DNA of 64,000 bases, taken from positions 4,007,421 to 4,071,420 of the forward strand of contig NZ_AP018178.1 in the NCBI RefSeq assembly GCF_002368195.1, in the 5' to 3' direction. Below the pieces are notes generated by a model. That model was not told where the DNA came from, made no database searches, and saw only the letters and a list, made by a program, of their open reading frames with translations. Source of the stretch: Calothrix sp. NIES-2100 (GTDB lineage: Bacteria > Cyanobacteriota > Cyanobacteriia > Cyanobacteriales > Nostocaceae). Positions 24,092 through 33,413 of the stretch are shown here, piece by piece (the first letter of the stretch is position 1; every line of letters starts with the position of its first letter). The translations under genes were made by a program, and so were the position numbers.

Positions 24092-25942
24092 ATGTATTTA
24101 AAAATTAACCCAGCACTCAGAAATTTATTTAAAGCTACTAAATTCTGGCAAGAAAATTATTTAATATTACGAGAATTTCAACATTTTCGCAAAATTGCCG
24201 TACTTGCAGTCATATTTTCTTTTTTAGCGGCAACTTTTGAAGGTGTAAGCATAGGCTTTTTACTTTCTTTTTTGCAAAGTTTAACTACTCCCAATGCCCA
24301 ACCTGTGCGTACAGGCGTAGAGTGGTTTGATATTGCAATTTTGGGTATTAATCAATCAGCAACTAGTCGTCTATATAGAATATGTTTGCTGATTTTATTA
24401 ACTACCTGGATGCGGGCAACTTTCAATTATTTTGGCCAAGTTTACACAGAATTAACGCAACTACATCTTGGCGATCGCTTACGTAAGCAGATTTTTGAAC
24501 AGTTGCAATCTCTGCCATTAAGTTTCTTTGCGCAAATTCGTTCCGGCGAACTGATTAACACCATTACTACAGAAATTGAAAGGATTAGACAGGGTTTTAG
24601 TGGGGTAGCATTTCTGTTTACCAGAATAATTACTACTCTTGTCTATTTAATTTCAATGTTTTTGCTTTCCTGGCAACTGGCAATAATTTCTCTGATGTTA
24701 TTTACACTTTTAGGTGTGGGATTATCAAATCTCAATGCCAGAGTCAGAGAAACAAGTTTTGGTATGTCAGTTGCTAATGGTAATTTTACCTCAACAGCAA
24801 TCGAATTCATTAATGGAATTCGCACCGTGAACGCATTTGGTACTCAGGAATTTGAGCGTCAGCGTTACTACAAAGCTAGCGATCAGGTAGTGAGTAGTTC
24901 CACAAAAGTTATCTACACATGGACAATGGTCAAGCCAATTGCCGAAGGAGTAGCAACGACGGTTTTAATTGGCATGATTATTTTGGCATTCACTTTGTTT
25001 GTTGCCAATGGAACATTACAAGTTGCTTCACTGTTGACCTTTTTCTTTGTGCTATTTCGCCTAGTACCCTTTGTCCAAGATATGAATGGTACTAGAGCAT
25101 TTCTCAGCACGATGCACGGTTCCGCAGACAATATTAAGAACCTGTTAAAAACAGAGGATAAAACTTACTTCCAAAACGGAAAACTTGAGTTTCCTAGTTT
25201 AAAAAGGTCTATTGACTTAGTAGGAGTGGATTTTGGCTATAATGCCGATAATCTAGTACTCAATAATATTACCCTGACTATTGAAAAAGGGAAAACAACA
25301 GCCTTAGTAGGCGGATCGGGTGCAGGTAAAACTACACTTGCCGATTTAATTCCCCGATTTCATGATGCCATCGATGGATATATATATATTGATGAAGTTG
25401 ATGTGCGGAAGTTTGAAATTAATTCCCTACGTAGCAAGATAGCTGTTGTTAGTCAGGATACGTTTATTTTTAACACTTCTGTCTGGAACAATATTGCTTA
25501 CGGTACGCCAAAGGCTAGTGAAGCTGCAATCAAAGAAGCGGCTCGACAAGCGAATGCACTAGAATTTATTTTAGAAATGCCCGAAGGTTTTGACACACAA
25601 CTGGGAGATAGGGGTGTACGATTATCGGGAGGACAACGCCAACGACTGGCGATCGCTCGCGCTTTATTACGCAATCCAGAAATTCTGATTTTGGATGAGG
25701 CTACCAGTGCTTTAGATTCTGTAAGCGAACGTTTGATTCAGGAATCTCTAGAAAAGCTTTCTGCTGGGCGAACGGTAATTGCGATCGCTCATCGTCTCTC
25801 TACTATCGCCAACGCAGATAAAGTAGTGGTTCTAGAACAAGGACGCATCGTCGAACAAGGTAAATATCAAGAACTCCTAGAGCTAAAAGGCAAACTTTGG
25901 GAATATCACAAGACTCAGTACGAAATGGGTCAACCAGGGTAA
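24092..25942 (+). CDS. hepA: HepA-like ABC exporter (permease-ATPase fusion)
   Basis: 616 residues from ATG 24092. An amino-terminal transmembrane domain of about six helices (residues 40-330) is fused to an ATPase domain with Walker A GGSGAGKTT, signature LSGGQRQRL, Walker B ILILDEATSALDS and the H-loop IAHRLST. Architecture, length and the preceding sugar transferase identify HepA, required for deposition of the heterocyst envelope polysaccharide in Anabaena. It functions as a dimer moving polysaccharide or its lipid-linked unit across the inner membrane. A TTG at 24065 would add nine residues. Followed after 11 bp by a MITE-like element, so any transcript to later genes crosses that repeat. 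Confidence 0.92.
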   Translation: MYLKINPALRNLFKATKFWQENYLILREFQHFRKIAVLAVIFSFLAATFEGVSIGFLLSFLQSLTTPNAQPVRTGVEWFDIAILGINQSATSRLYRICLLILLTTWMRATFNYFGQVYTELTQLHLGDRLRKQIFEQLQSLPLSFFAQIRSGELINTITTEIERIRQGFSGVAFLFTRIITTLVYLISMFLLSWQLAIISLMLFTLLGVGLSNLNARVRETSFGMSVANGNFTSTAIEFINGIRTVNAFGTQEFERQRYYKASDQVVSSSTKVIYTWTMVKPIAEGVATTVLIGMIILAFTLFVANGTLQVASLLTFFFVLFRLVPFVQDMNGTRAFLSTMHGSADNIKNLLKTEDKTYFQNGKLEFPSLKRSIDLVGVDFGYNADNLVLNNITLTIEKGKTTALVGGSGAGKTTLADLIPRFHDAIDGYIYIDEVDVRKFEINSLRSKIAVVSQDTFIFNTSVWNNIAYGTPKASEAAIKEAARQANALEFILEMPEGFDTQLGDRGVRLSGGQRQRLAIARALLRNPEILILDEATSALDSVSERLIQESLEKLSAGRTVIAIAHRLSTIANADKVVVLEQGRIVEQGKYQELLELKGKLWEYHKTQYEMGQPG

Positions 25943-25953
25943 AACTTTTTGCT

Positions 25954-26076
25954 TAGGGACTTCTAAATAGAAAAATCTCCCAAATTTTATTGTGGGGTGA
26001 GCATCTTCCCCAGAATATAGGACGGGCAAGATGCCCATCCCACAAGATGGATAATTTATTTCTTGGAAAGCCCTTA
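25954..26076. mobile_element. MITE-like element, copy 2
   Basis: A 123-bp element with TA at each end and terminal inverted repeats (left TAGGGACTTCTAAATAG, right inward TAAGGGCTTTCCAAGAAATA). Centre: GTGGGGTGAGCATCTTCCCC ... GGGCAAGATGCCCATCCCAC, two nested hairpins. It sits between hepA and the next glycosyltransferase. Confidence 0.7.
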
Positions 26077-26170
26077 TTAATTTCATCGTCTGGTTCAGAA
26101 AAATTTCCCGACTGTGATGAATACCTCTGTAAATAAGATTAACTTACCTAGATTTTATGAGGTAAATATA

Positions 26171-27028
26171 ATGGTAAATATAGGTTATCATTCTAGTAAA
26201 ATTCAAGGAAATTTTATCAGCAATCTCTATAGCAAAATTGTTGATAAAATTATTAGTATTCCTATCAAACAATCCCGTCAAGTTAATATCAATGTCTATT
26301 CCTTTTCTTGTGAACGGGATTTAGCTGTACAGGTAGCAAGTATTCGCTCCTTTATTCGTCATGTTGGCGTACCCGATAAATTTACTGTCATCTCTGATGG
26401 TAGCTATACAGTCAAGTCTCGTAAATTGTTGCGTCAAATTCATGCTTGTGTAGATGTTGTGAATTGGCAAGATATTGCTAATCAGGAAATTCCCAATTAT
26501 ATCTTTGACTATGCTTTAAATCATCCACATCGCCCAACAATGGCAATGTGGAAAAGATTGGCAGCATTAATGTCATTAAATATTGACCAGCCAACAATTT
26601 ACACAGATGCGGATATTTTGTTTTTTCCTGGGGCTACAGACTTAATTGATTTATGCAATTCTCCAGATAACTTACCTTGGTATTTACCAGATTGTAAACC
26701 TTCTTTAGACGAGCGAATTCTGATAGAAAGTAACGATAAGCTCAATCCAGTTAACGCAGGTTTCTTCATCCTCAAACAGCAACTAGATTGGCATAAGCCC
26801 CTAGAGCGAGTTGCTAAATTTGTCGATTCACCTATTTTTTATACAGACCAAACTGTAGTGCATTTAGCTATGCATAATGCCGATGCTAAACCACTCTCAG
26901 AAGATAAATATATAATCAACGTTGATGACCAATTTGTTTATCCTGACCGTTACGCTTCTTATCAGATTGCCTTAAGGCATTATGTTAACGATGTCAGACA
27001 TAAATTTTGGTTGAATGTCGGTGTCTAG
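26171..27028 (+). CDS. Glycosyltransferase-like protein (GT-A fold, DxD)
   Basis: About 285 residues. INVYSFSCERDLAVQVASIRSFIRHVG followed by 'TIYTDADILFF' (the DxD metal-binding motif) and 'NPVNAGFFILKQQ' gives the outline of a nucleotide-diphospho-sugar transferase related to GT8, without a close family I recognise. GAGG nine bases before ATG 26171 favours that start over the GTG/ATG at 26114-26117. The stop codon overlaps the next frame's upstream end, so the two genes are translationally linked. Confidence 0.8.
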   Translation: MVNIGYHSSKIQGNFISNLYSKIVDKIISIPIKQSRQVNINVYSFSCERDLAVQVASIRSFIRHVGVPDKFTVISDGSYTVKSRKLLRQIHACVDVVNWQDIANQEIPNYIFDYALNHPHRPTMAMWKRLAALMSLNIDQPTIYTDADILFFPGATDLIDLCNSPDNLPWYLPDCKPSLDERILIESNDKLNPVNAGFFILKQQLDWHKPLERVAKFVDSPIFYTDQTVVHLAMHNADAKPLSEDKYIINVDDQFVYPDRYASYQIALRHYVNDVRHKFWLNVGV

Positions 27029-27029
27029 A

Positions 27030-28169
27030 ATGAGCAAAAATGTAACCAAGACCAAAATGATTTATCACTGTACTAACACTAATATGAAAGGAGGCGGAGG
27101 CGTTGAAACTTATGTAGCTTCTTTAGCACTGTCGCAAATTCCTGGAGTTAGCGATCGCGTCCTCCAGAGCATTAACGGTGAGGATCAAACTCAGTTCGAG
27201 TTGCTACACATCCACGATCCAGAATTTTTAGCAGATTTACGAGAAGAATGTCCAGCAATATTTACCCTGCACAATCACTGTACCTACTGTCCCAGTGGCA
27301 CAAAATATTTAGCAGACAGAGGCAAAATCTGCGATCGCGTCATCAATCCTCTAGGATGTGTTTGGGGTCATGTGGTAGATGGTTGTGGTAGCCGCAGACC
27401 ACACAAAATTTTTGGTGATTGGTGGAATGCTTACAATCCGCTGAATAACCTGAAAAAACTGAAAATTCCCGTAATTGCCAATAGTGAGTATGTGCGTCAG
27501 CAAATTATTCAGGTGGGGATAGCACCTGAGCGAGTAATTACGCTGCACTGTGGTGTCCAATCACCCAAGGTTGTCACAGCACCTCTAAGTCGGACAATTT
27601 ATCAAAATCAGCGAATTTTGTTTGCTGGTCGCATTGTTCCTGATAAAGGCTTAGAGTGGCTACTCAAAGCCTTAACTAAAACTGAGCGACACATCCATTT
27701 AGATATTGCCGGTGATGGTTGGAATAAGCCACGTATGGAACAATTAGCCCAAGAGTTGGGGTTAAGCGATCGCATTACATGGCATGGTTGGTGTCACCCT
27801 GAACAATTAGAAACCCTTTATCAACAGTGCTTGGCTGTAATTTTTCCCAGTTTGTGGCCTGAACCTGCTGGACTTGTCACTTTAGAAGCTTATGCACGCT
27901 ATCGCCCTGTAATTGCTAGTGCTGTCGGTGGAATTCCCGAATATTTACAAGATGGTAAAACGGGAATTCTCATTTCACCTAATAATATTCCCCAGTTAGC
28001 TGCGGCGATTAACGAAATAGCCACCAACTATCGTAAAGCCAGATTAATTGGTGAAAAAGGCCAAGCTTGGTATCAAGAAGAATTTACTATTGATATTCAT
28101 TTTCAGCGCTTGGCAGAAATTTATGCCAAAACTATCACCGAATTTCATTCTAGACGCTCATGTAATTAA
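27030..28169 (+). CDS. Glycosyltransferase family 4 with Cys-rich insert
   Basis: About 379 residues. GGGGVETYVASLA is the acceptor-side glycine-rich motif, and the donor motif reads 'PSLWPEPAGLVTLEAYARYRPVIASAVGG' in pieces (E-x7-E). Residues about 75-130 contain seven cysteines and several histidines (HNHCTYC, ICDR, LGC, DGCG), an unusual density that could bind a metal or form a structural site. ATG 27030 is taken as the start; TTG 27015 is possible. The previous stop is immediately upstream. Confidence 0.9.
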   Translation: MSKNVTKTKMIYHCTNTNMKGGGGVETYVASLALSQIPGVSDRVLQSINGEDQTQFELLHIHDPEFLADLREECPAIFTLHNHCTYCPSGTKYLADRGKICDRVINPLGCVWGHVVDGCGSRRPHKIFGDWWNAYNPLNNLKKLKIPVIANSEYVRQQIIQVGIAPERVITLHCGVQSPKVVTAPLSRTIYQNQRILFAGRIVPDKGLEWLLKALTKTERHIHLDIAGDGWNKPRMEQLAQELGLSDRITWHGWCHPEQLETLYQQCLAVIFPSLWPEPAGLVTLEAYARYRPVIASAVGGIPEYLQDGKTGILISPNNIPQLAAAINEIATNYRKARLIGEKGQAWYQEEFTIDIHFQRLAEIYAKTITEFHSRRSCN

Positions 28170-28197
28170 TCACACAACGCTCGTTAGGAAAAATTAT

Positions 28198-28257
28198 CCC
28201 CCTTCCCTTGTCCTCCATGTCCTCCATGTCCCCCTTGTCCCCCTTCCCTTGTCCTTT
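28198..28257. repeat. CCCTTGTCC / CTCCATGTC tandem tract
   Basis: Near-tandem 9-bp units on the coding strand between two glycosyltransferase genes; the reverse complement of the GGACAAGGG tracts at 53970 and 58201. Non-coding. Confidence 0.85.
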
Positions 28258-28333
28258 TTCATGCTTGGTTGTGAAACTTGTTTCATTGAGACTACCTTCT
28301 GCCCTCTGCCTCATTTTCTAACCAGTTAACTTT

Positions 28334-29290
28334 ATGTCAACAAATATTAAATTCCCAGAACCACTGGTGAGTGTGATTATTCCTACATATAATCGACCAG
28401 AGTATCTCAAGCAAGCGATCGCCAGTGCAGTTAAACAGACTTATCAAAATATTGAAATTATTGTTTCTGATAACTGTAGCCCTGAAAATCCTCTACCTAT
28501 TATCGAATCTTTTGCCGATTCACGTATCCGCTTTTGGCGACATCCGCAAAATATCGGGATGATCGGTAATCAAATGCATGGCTTTAAGATGGCGCGGGGT
28601 AAATACGTTGCTAGCCTGCATGATGATGATGTGTGGAATGAAAACTTTTTAGCCAAGCTTGTACCACCATTAGAAGCAAATTCTGAACTAATTATCGCTT
28701 TTTGTGACCAATATATTATAGATGCTAAAGGTAAGATTAATTACCAAGGTACAGAAGAAAATACAAGGGGTTTTAAACGTGATAAATTAGTCCCAGGAGT
28801 GTATAAATATTTTTCTAAAATTGGTTTGATAGATAAAAGTATACCTAGCGCCGCTGCTTGTGTAATTCGCACTGACCTTGTAGATTGGGATAAAATTCCC
28901 GCAGAAGTTGGCGGGATGTGGGACTATTATTTAACCTACCTTTTCTGTACATCTGGCTATAAAGCTTACTATTCTCCAGAAAGGTTGACGCGCTATCGTG
29001 TCCATGAGCAAACTGATACCATGCTCAGTGGTTCTCGAGATGTGCAAGCCAAAATTCGCAAAGCTAACAGCGAATTATTTTGTTATCAAATCTTGATGAA
29101 AGACCCTAAACTTGAAGAATTTAAGCCATACTTTCAAAAGAAATGGTTAGAAGCTAATACAACTTTAGGGATTGGCTTAATCCGCAATAAACAGAGGGAT
29201 GCAGCACGTTCTTATCTTTGGCAAGCATTGAGCCAACAAAAGTTTAATTTGCGCACTCTAGCGGCACTAACTCTCAGTTTCATTATGTAA
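28334..29290 (+). CDS. Glycosyltransferase family 2
   Basis: 318 residues. 'PLVSVIIPTYNRPEYLKQAI', 'IIVSDNCSPEN' and the DxD region 'SLHDDDVWNENFL' define an inverting GT-A enzyme of family 2. 'PSAAACVIRTDLVDWDKIPAEVGGMWDYYL' is the acceptor part. No membrane helix. A 33-bp palindrome follows eight bases after the stop and may end the transcript. Confidence 0.92.
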   Translation: MSTNIKFPEPLVSVIIPTYNRPEYLKQAIASAVKQTYQNIEIIVSDNCSPENPLPIIESFADSRIRFWRHPQNIGMIGNQMHGFKMARGKYVASLHDDDVWNENFLAKLVPPLEANSELIIAFCDQYIIDAKGKINYQGTEENTRGFKRDKLVPGVYKYFSKIGLIDKSIPSAAACVIRTDLVDWDKIPAEVGGMWDYYLTYLFCTSGYKAYYSPERLTRYRVHEQTDTMLSGSRDVQAKIRKANSELFCYQILMKDPKLEEFKPYFQKKWLEANTTLGIGLIRNKQRDAARSYLWQALSQQKFNLRTLAALTLSFIM

Positions 29291-29298
29291 CCGTAGTT

Positions 29299-29331
29299 AG
29301 ATCCCCGACTTGTTAAAGAAGTCGGGGATCT
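29299..29331. repeat. 33-bp palindrome (GATCCCCGACTT family), copy 1
   Basis: Inverted repeat AGATCCCCGACTT / AAGTCGGGGATCT with one altered centre. Two further copies lie at 49686 and 62911; here and at 62911 the element continues into (G/T)GCAGCC. Confidence 0.9.
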
Positions 29332-29495
29332 GGCAGCCCACACAAGTCAGTTTTATGAGAAAAAATTCCCAAAAAAACAAATATACATGAATAAATTATC
29401 TGTGTTTATCTATGTTTATTTATGGTTTCAAATATCTTTATCTTGGATATTTATTAGAAGTTTACTAATTAACTAATTAATTAAGGAAGTGGTGC

Positions 29496-30698
29496 GTGAA
29501 ACTTTGCATTGTTACCCACAAAGTTAAAAAAGGTGATGGTCAAGGGCGAGTTAATTATGAGGTGGCGAAAGAAGTCATTCGTCGTGGACATAATCTGACA
29601 TTATTAGCCAGTGAAGTCGCACCTGAATTAGCAGATAATAGCCAAGTGAAATGGATAGAAATTCCAGTTCAAAGCTACCCAACAGAATTCATACGGAATT
29701 TCGTATTTGCGAAAAAAAGTGCAGATTGGTTGCAAAAAAATCGCGCTGATATTGATTTAGTCAAAGTCAATGGCGCGATTACTAAGACATTAGCTTCGGT
29801 GAATGCTGTACATTTTGTCCATAGTTCTTGGCTGCGATCGCCTGTGCATATTTCCCGCACCCGCCGCGATGCTTATGGTTTGTACCAATGGCTTTATACT
29901 GCTCTAAATGCCCATTGGGAAAAGCGGGCTTTCCAAAAAGCGAAAGTAGTCGTCGCCGTATCGGAGAAAGTCGCCCAAGAATTAGTTAATATTGGCGTAC
30001 CCCGTTCGCGAATTCAGGTAATTGTTAACGGTGTGGACTTAGAAGAGTTTACCCCCGGTGTAGGCGCACGTCAAACATGGGGTTTACCTGAAAATGTCCC
30101 CCTAGCCCTATTTGCTGGCGATATCCGCACCACGAGAAAGAACTTAGATACCGTACTATCCGCCTTAGCAAAAGTCTCTAATTTACATTTAGCGGTGGTT
30201 GGTAAAATCGAGGGTAGCCCCTTTCCCCAACTAGCAGCATCATTAAGTATCAGTGAGCGAGTACATTTTTTAGGGTATCGTCGTGATATCGCCGCAATTA
30301 TGCGGGCTGTGGATTTATTTGTATTTCCTTCCCGTTATGAAGCTTGCACCCTCGTATTATTAGAAGCCCTCGCCTCTGGTTTACCTGTGATTACCGCCAC
30401 CGCTACTGGAGGTGCAGAATTAGTGACACCAGAATGCGGGGTGGTTTTGTCCGATTCTGATGACATTGATGCTTTAGTAACAGCATTGTTGTCTTTAGTC
30501 AGTAATAGCCCTTTGATGCAACAAATGGCGAAAGCAGCCCGTTCTGTCGCTGAACAACATAGCTGGAATACGATGGCAAAAACCTATGTGGATCTATTTG
30601 AGGAGTTAATTCAGAATGAAGAACACAGTTCTCATCCCCACTTATCGCCGTCCACTAGATCTGTCTCGATGTCTTTTAGCACTACAGGCGCAAACTAA
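29496..30698 (+). CDS. Glycosyltransferase family 4
   Basis: 400 residues. 'GDGQGRVNYEVAKEVIRRGH' at the start, 'FVHSSWLRSP', 'VVAVSEKVAQELV' and the donor-site 'SRYEACTLVLLEALASGLPVI' are typical of GT4. GTG start with TTAAGGAAGTGGTGC upstream. The last 28 residues (from about NEEHSSHPHLSP) are read out of frame over the start of the next gene, an 83-base overlap; the natural end is probably near residue 372 and the extension is a later gain. Confidence 0.9.
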   Translation: MKLCIVTHKVKKGDGQGRVNYEVAKEVIRRGHNLTLLASEVAPELADNSQVKWIEIPVQSYPTEFIRNFVFAKKSADWLQKNRADIDLVKVNGAITKTLASVNAVHFVHSSWLRSPVHISRTRRDAYGLYQWLYTALNAHWEKRAFQKAKVVVAVSEKVAQELVNIGVPRSRIQVIVNGVDLEEFTPGVGARQTWGLPENVPLALFAGDIRTTRKNLDTVLSALAKVSNLHLAVVGKIEGSPFPQLAASLSISERVHFLGYRRDIAAIMRAVDLFVFPSRYEACTLVLLEALASGLPVITATATGGAELVTPECGVVLSDSDDIDALVTALLSLVSNSPLMQQMAKAARSVAEQHSWNTMAKTYVDLFEELIQNEEHSSHPHLSPSTRSVSMSFSTTGAN

Positions 30699-31566
30699 AC
30701 CAGTCGATCAGGTAATAGTTGTTGTCCGCGATACAGATACCCAAACTTGGGAATTCCTCGCCCAATATTCACCACACAACCTACCACTGCATACCGTCAC
30801 AGTCAGCCTTCCGGGAGTAGTAGCAGCCCTCAACGCCGGACTAGCCGCAGTGGAAGGAGACATTGTTTCGATTACAGATGATGATGCAGCTCCTCACCCA
30901 GATTGGTTAGAGAAAATCAACACTCATTTTATCTGCGATCGCCGGCTCGGTGGTGTTGGTGGACGTGATTGGATTCATCAAGGGAAGCAGCTACTAGATG
31001 ACTCTCGGCAAATCGTGGGTAAATTGCAATGGTTTGGTAGAGTAATTGGCAACCATCATCTAGGAGTGGGAGAACCGCGTGAAGTGGATATTCTCAAGGG
31101 TGTGAACATGAGTTTTCGTCAAGAAGCGATCGCTCAATTGCGTTTTGACGAACGGATGCGCGGTACAGGGGCACAAGTGCATTTTGAAATGGCATTTACC
31201 CTAGCATTAAAACGCGCTGGTTGGAAGCTAATTTACGATCCCCAAGTGGCAGTAGATCACTATCCTGCACAGCGTTTTGATGAAGACCAGCGCCATAATT
31301 TTAACGAAATTGCCTTTCTTAATTTAGTCCATAATGAAACATTAGTTTTATTAGAAAATCTGCCGCCTCTGCGCCGTGGGGTATTTTTATTATGGGCAAT
31401 ATTAGTAGGTACAAGAGATAGTTTAGGCTTAGTCCAATGGTTCAGACTTTTGCCTAGTCAAGGTCAATTAGCAGGTAAAAAATTGTGGGCTTCTTTGCGT
31501 GGGCGTTGGCAAGGATGGCAAACACACCACAAATTCAAATTCAACATTATTCGTAGTGAGGACTAA
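30616..31566 (+). CDS. Glycosyltransferase family 2
   Basis: 316 residues. MKNTVLIPTYRRPLDLSRCL is an unmistakable GT2 start, so ATG 30616 is right although it lies 83 bases inside the preceding gene. 'VSITDDDAAPHPDWLE' is the metal-binding region and 'GVNMSFRQEAIAQLRFDERM' the acceptor-site part. The carboxy terminus RSED and the stop codon are provided by a palindromic repeat (31552-31578). Confidence 0.92.
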   Translation: MKNTVLIPTYRRPLDLSRCLLALQAQTKPVDQVIVVVRDTDTQTWEFLAQYSPHNLPLHTVTVSLPGVVAALNAGLAAVEGDIVSITDDDAAPHPDWLEKINTHFICDRRLGGVGGRDWIHQGKQLLDDSRQIVGKLQWFGRVIGNHHLGVGEPREVDILKGVNMSFRQEAIAQLRFDERMRGTGAQVHFEMAFTLALKRAGWKLIYDPQVAVDHYPAQRFDEDQRHNFNEIAFLNLVHNETLVLLENLPPLRRGVFLLWAILVGTRDSLGLVQWFRLLPSQGQLAGKKLWASLRGRWQGWQTHHKFKFNIIRSED

Positions 31567-31578
31567 AGTCCTGACTAC
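31552..31578. repeat. Palindromic repeat overlapping a stop codon
   Basis: CGTAGTGAGGACTAAAGTCC followed by TGACTAC: a short form of the element at 22996. It codes the last four residues (R-S-E-D) and the TAA of the GT2 gene. Confidence 0.85.
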
Positions 31579-31607
31579 AAAATTATTACTTAAAAACCTA
31601 AAATTGA

Positions 31608-33038
31608 ATGACTTCTAAGCAGTTACTTTTCAATAGCGTTTTACAAGAGAATTTCTCTCCCCAAGAGCGAGCATCACAAGCTTGGCTGGTAATCTTGGGT
31701 TTCGTCATCCTCACAGTAGCTTGCTATTTTACTGGTGCAGCTGCAATGTTGCGTCTAGTTTTTCCAGCAACAGCTTTCTTGGTAGGTTTGTTTCTCTATT
31801 TTCGCCATCCACTTCTCTACATCGGCTTTACCTGGTGGATTTGGTTTCTGACACCTCTAGTTGCTCGCTTGATAGACTATCGGGTAGGCTGGGACCCCAT
31901 CCGTCAGATACTTATAGCACCCTATTTAGTAGTGTTTGTCACTATAGGAACCTTCTTGCGCTACCTTCCTGGTAGCATACGCCAAGGAGGTTTACCCTTT
32001 CTTTTAGGCTTTATTGGGGTGTTTTATGGTTTTCTTGTAGGTCTAATTTATAACGCACCTGTCCCTGTAGCACGCGGTCTTTTAGATTGGCTCAGTCCGA
32101 TTATTTTTGCTTTTCATTTATATACGAATTGGCGAGATTATCCGAGCTATCGCGATCATATTCAGCGTACATTTCTTTGGTGCGTGTTGATTCTGGGGAC
32201 TTATGGTTTATATCAATTTGTGGTAGCTCCGGAGTGGGATAGATACTGGCTGATACAGTCAAAAATGTCAACTAGCTCTGGAAGTCCAGAACCTTTTGGA
32301 ATGCGTGTGTGGAGTACGCTACACTCAGTCGGGCCTTTTGGCTCTGTGATGCAAGCTGGTTTATTATTGTTATTTACTAGAACTGGATTTTTAATTTTTC
32401 CTGCCTCATCTGTTGGTTATTTATCATTTTTACTAGCCCAAGCCCGGACTAATTGGGGTGGTTGGGTTTTAGGAGTAATTCTCATTTTGGGTTCAGTCAA
32501 AGCCAAAATTCAAATGCGGTTAATTACTATTATTTTGGTGATGACAATATGTGTTATCCCACTCACAACTATCGAACCGATTTCTCAGGTTGTGGCTAGT
32601 CGTTTTGAGAGTTTTTCTAATCTAGAAAACGATACCAGCTTTAAGGATAGATCGGGAAGCTACGATAGAAACCTTAGTATTGCCCTTTCTAATGGACTAG
32701 GTAACGGTTTAGGAAATATTTGGAAAGTCAATGAAAAAACCGGACAAATTGAAGTATTTGTCATTGACAGTGGTGTTTTAGATATGTTTTTCACCTTGGG
32801 CTGGTTTGGTGCTATCCCTTATTTAGGTGGTTTAATTTTATTAATTGTCACTGTTAGTCAATATAGTGAAGGTCGTTTTGATAGTTTTGTCAGTGCAGCC
32901 CGCGCTATTGGGATAACTTCTTGTGCCCAGTTAATTATTAGTAGTGGGATGTTGAGTGTTGCGGGTATGATTCTTTGGGGATTTTTGGCTATGGCTATGG
33001 CAGCACATAAATATTATCAGCATCAAGGAATTAAGTAG
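31608..33038 (+). CDS. O-antigen ligase/polymerase-like membrane protein
   Basis: 476 residues, about ten to twelve transmembrane helices (for example WLVILGFVILTVACYF, LPFLLGFIGVFYGFLVG, IIFAFHLYTNW) with a soluble loop (about 205-240 and 325-385) containing arginine- and acid-rich sequence, the layout of O-antigen polymerase/ligase (Wzy/WaaL-like) proteins. 'LAQARTNWGGWVLGVILI' resembles their conserved region. It is last in the HEP-like row and is the only candidate for joining repeat units. Polymerase and ligase cannot be told apart. Confidence 0.8.
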   Translation: MTSKQLLFNSVLQENFSPQERASQAWLVILGFVILTVACYFTGAAAMLRLVFPATAFLVGLFLYFRHPLLYIGFTWWIWFLTPLVARLIDYRVGWDPIRQILIAPYLVVFVTIGTFLRYLPGSIRQGGLPFLLGFIGVFYGFLVGLIYNAPVPVARGLLDWLSPIIFAFHLYTNWRDYPSYRDHIQRTFLWCVLILGTYGLYQFVVAPEWDRYWLIQSKMSTSSGSPEPFGMRVWSTLHSVGPFGSVMQAGLLLLFTRTGFLIFPASSVGYLSFLLAQARTNWGGWVLGVILILGSVKAKIQMRLITIILVMTICVIPLTTIEPISQVVASRFESFSNLENDTSFKDRSGSYDRNLSIALSNGLGNGLGNIWKVNEKTGQIEVFVIDSGVLDMFFTLGWFGAIPYLGGLILLIVTVSQYSEGRFDSFVSAARAIGITSCAQLIISSGMLSVAGMILWGFLAMAMAAHKYYQHQGIK

Positions 33039-33160
33039 TCATTTGTCATTTGTCATTAGGTTTTGCACGAGTTTCAGACATTTTTAATGGGTGGTTAATT
33101 AGTCTGATATCAATTTTCTATGAAGATGCATATAAGCCTGCATTCTGCGAAGCAGTTCCC

Positions 33161-33231
33161 GTAAAGCCTACGGTATAGCTTCTCCTGTCCCAGAGGCTGC
33201 GCCCTAAGCGAAGCTATGCCGTAGGCTTTAC
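33161..33231. repeat. Large inverted repeat
   Basis: 21-bp arms (GTAAAGCCTACGGTATAGCTT and its near-perfect complement ending at 33231, one mismatch) enclose a 29-bp segment with GAGGCTGCGCCC. Part of a GC-rich repeat cluster at 33135-33300. Confidence 0.85.
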
Positions 33232-33386
33232 GCTTAACGCCCAGCGTCTCCGTCAGGATAAGGGTAGGCAGGCTTTGTACCAATAGCCCCAGGCTTCTAG
33301 CCTTGCAGCTTTAATGTGCAGCCTCACACAGAATTGGTATTACAGCAGTTTTCATAGCAATTTTAAAAAATAATGCTACAGATGAG

Positions 33387-33413
33387 TAAGGGCACAACAT
33401 TGTTGTGCCCTTA
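33387..33413. repeat. Perfect 27-bp palindrome
   Basis: TAAGGGCACAACA / TGTTGTGCCCTTA around one base. The segment is itself flanked by a 10-bp direct repeat GAATTGGTAT (33331-33340 and 33445-33454). Confidence 0.85.
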
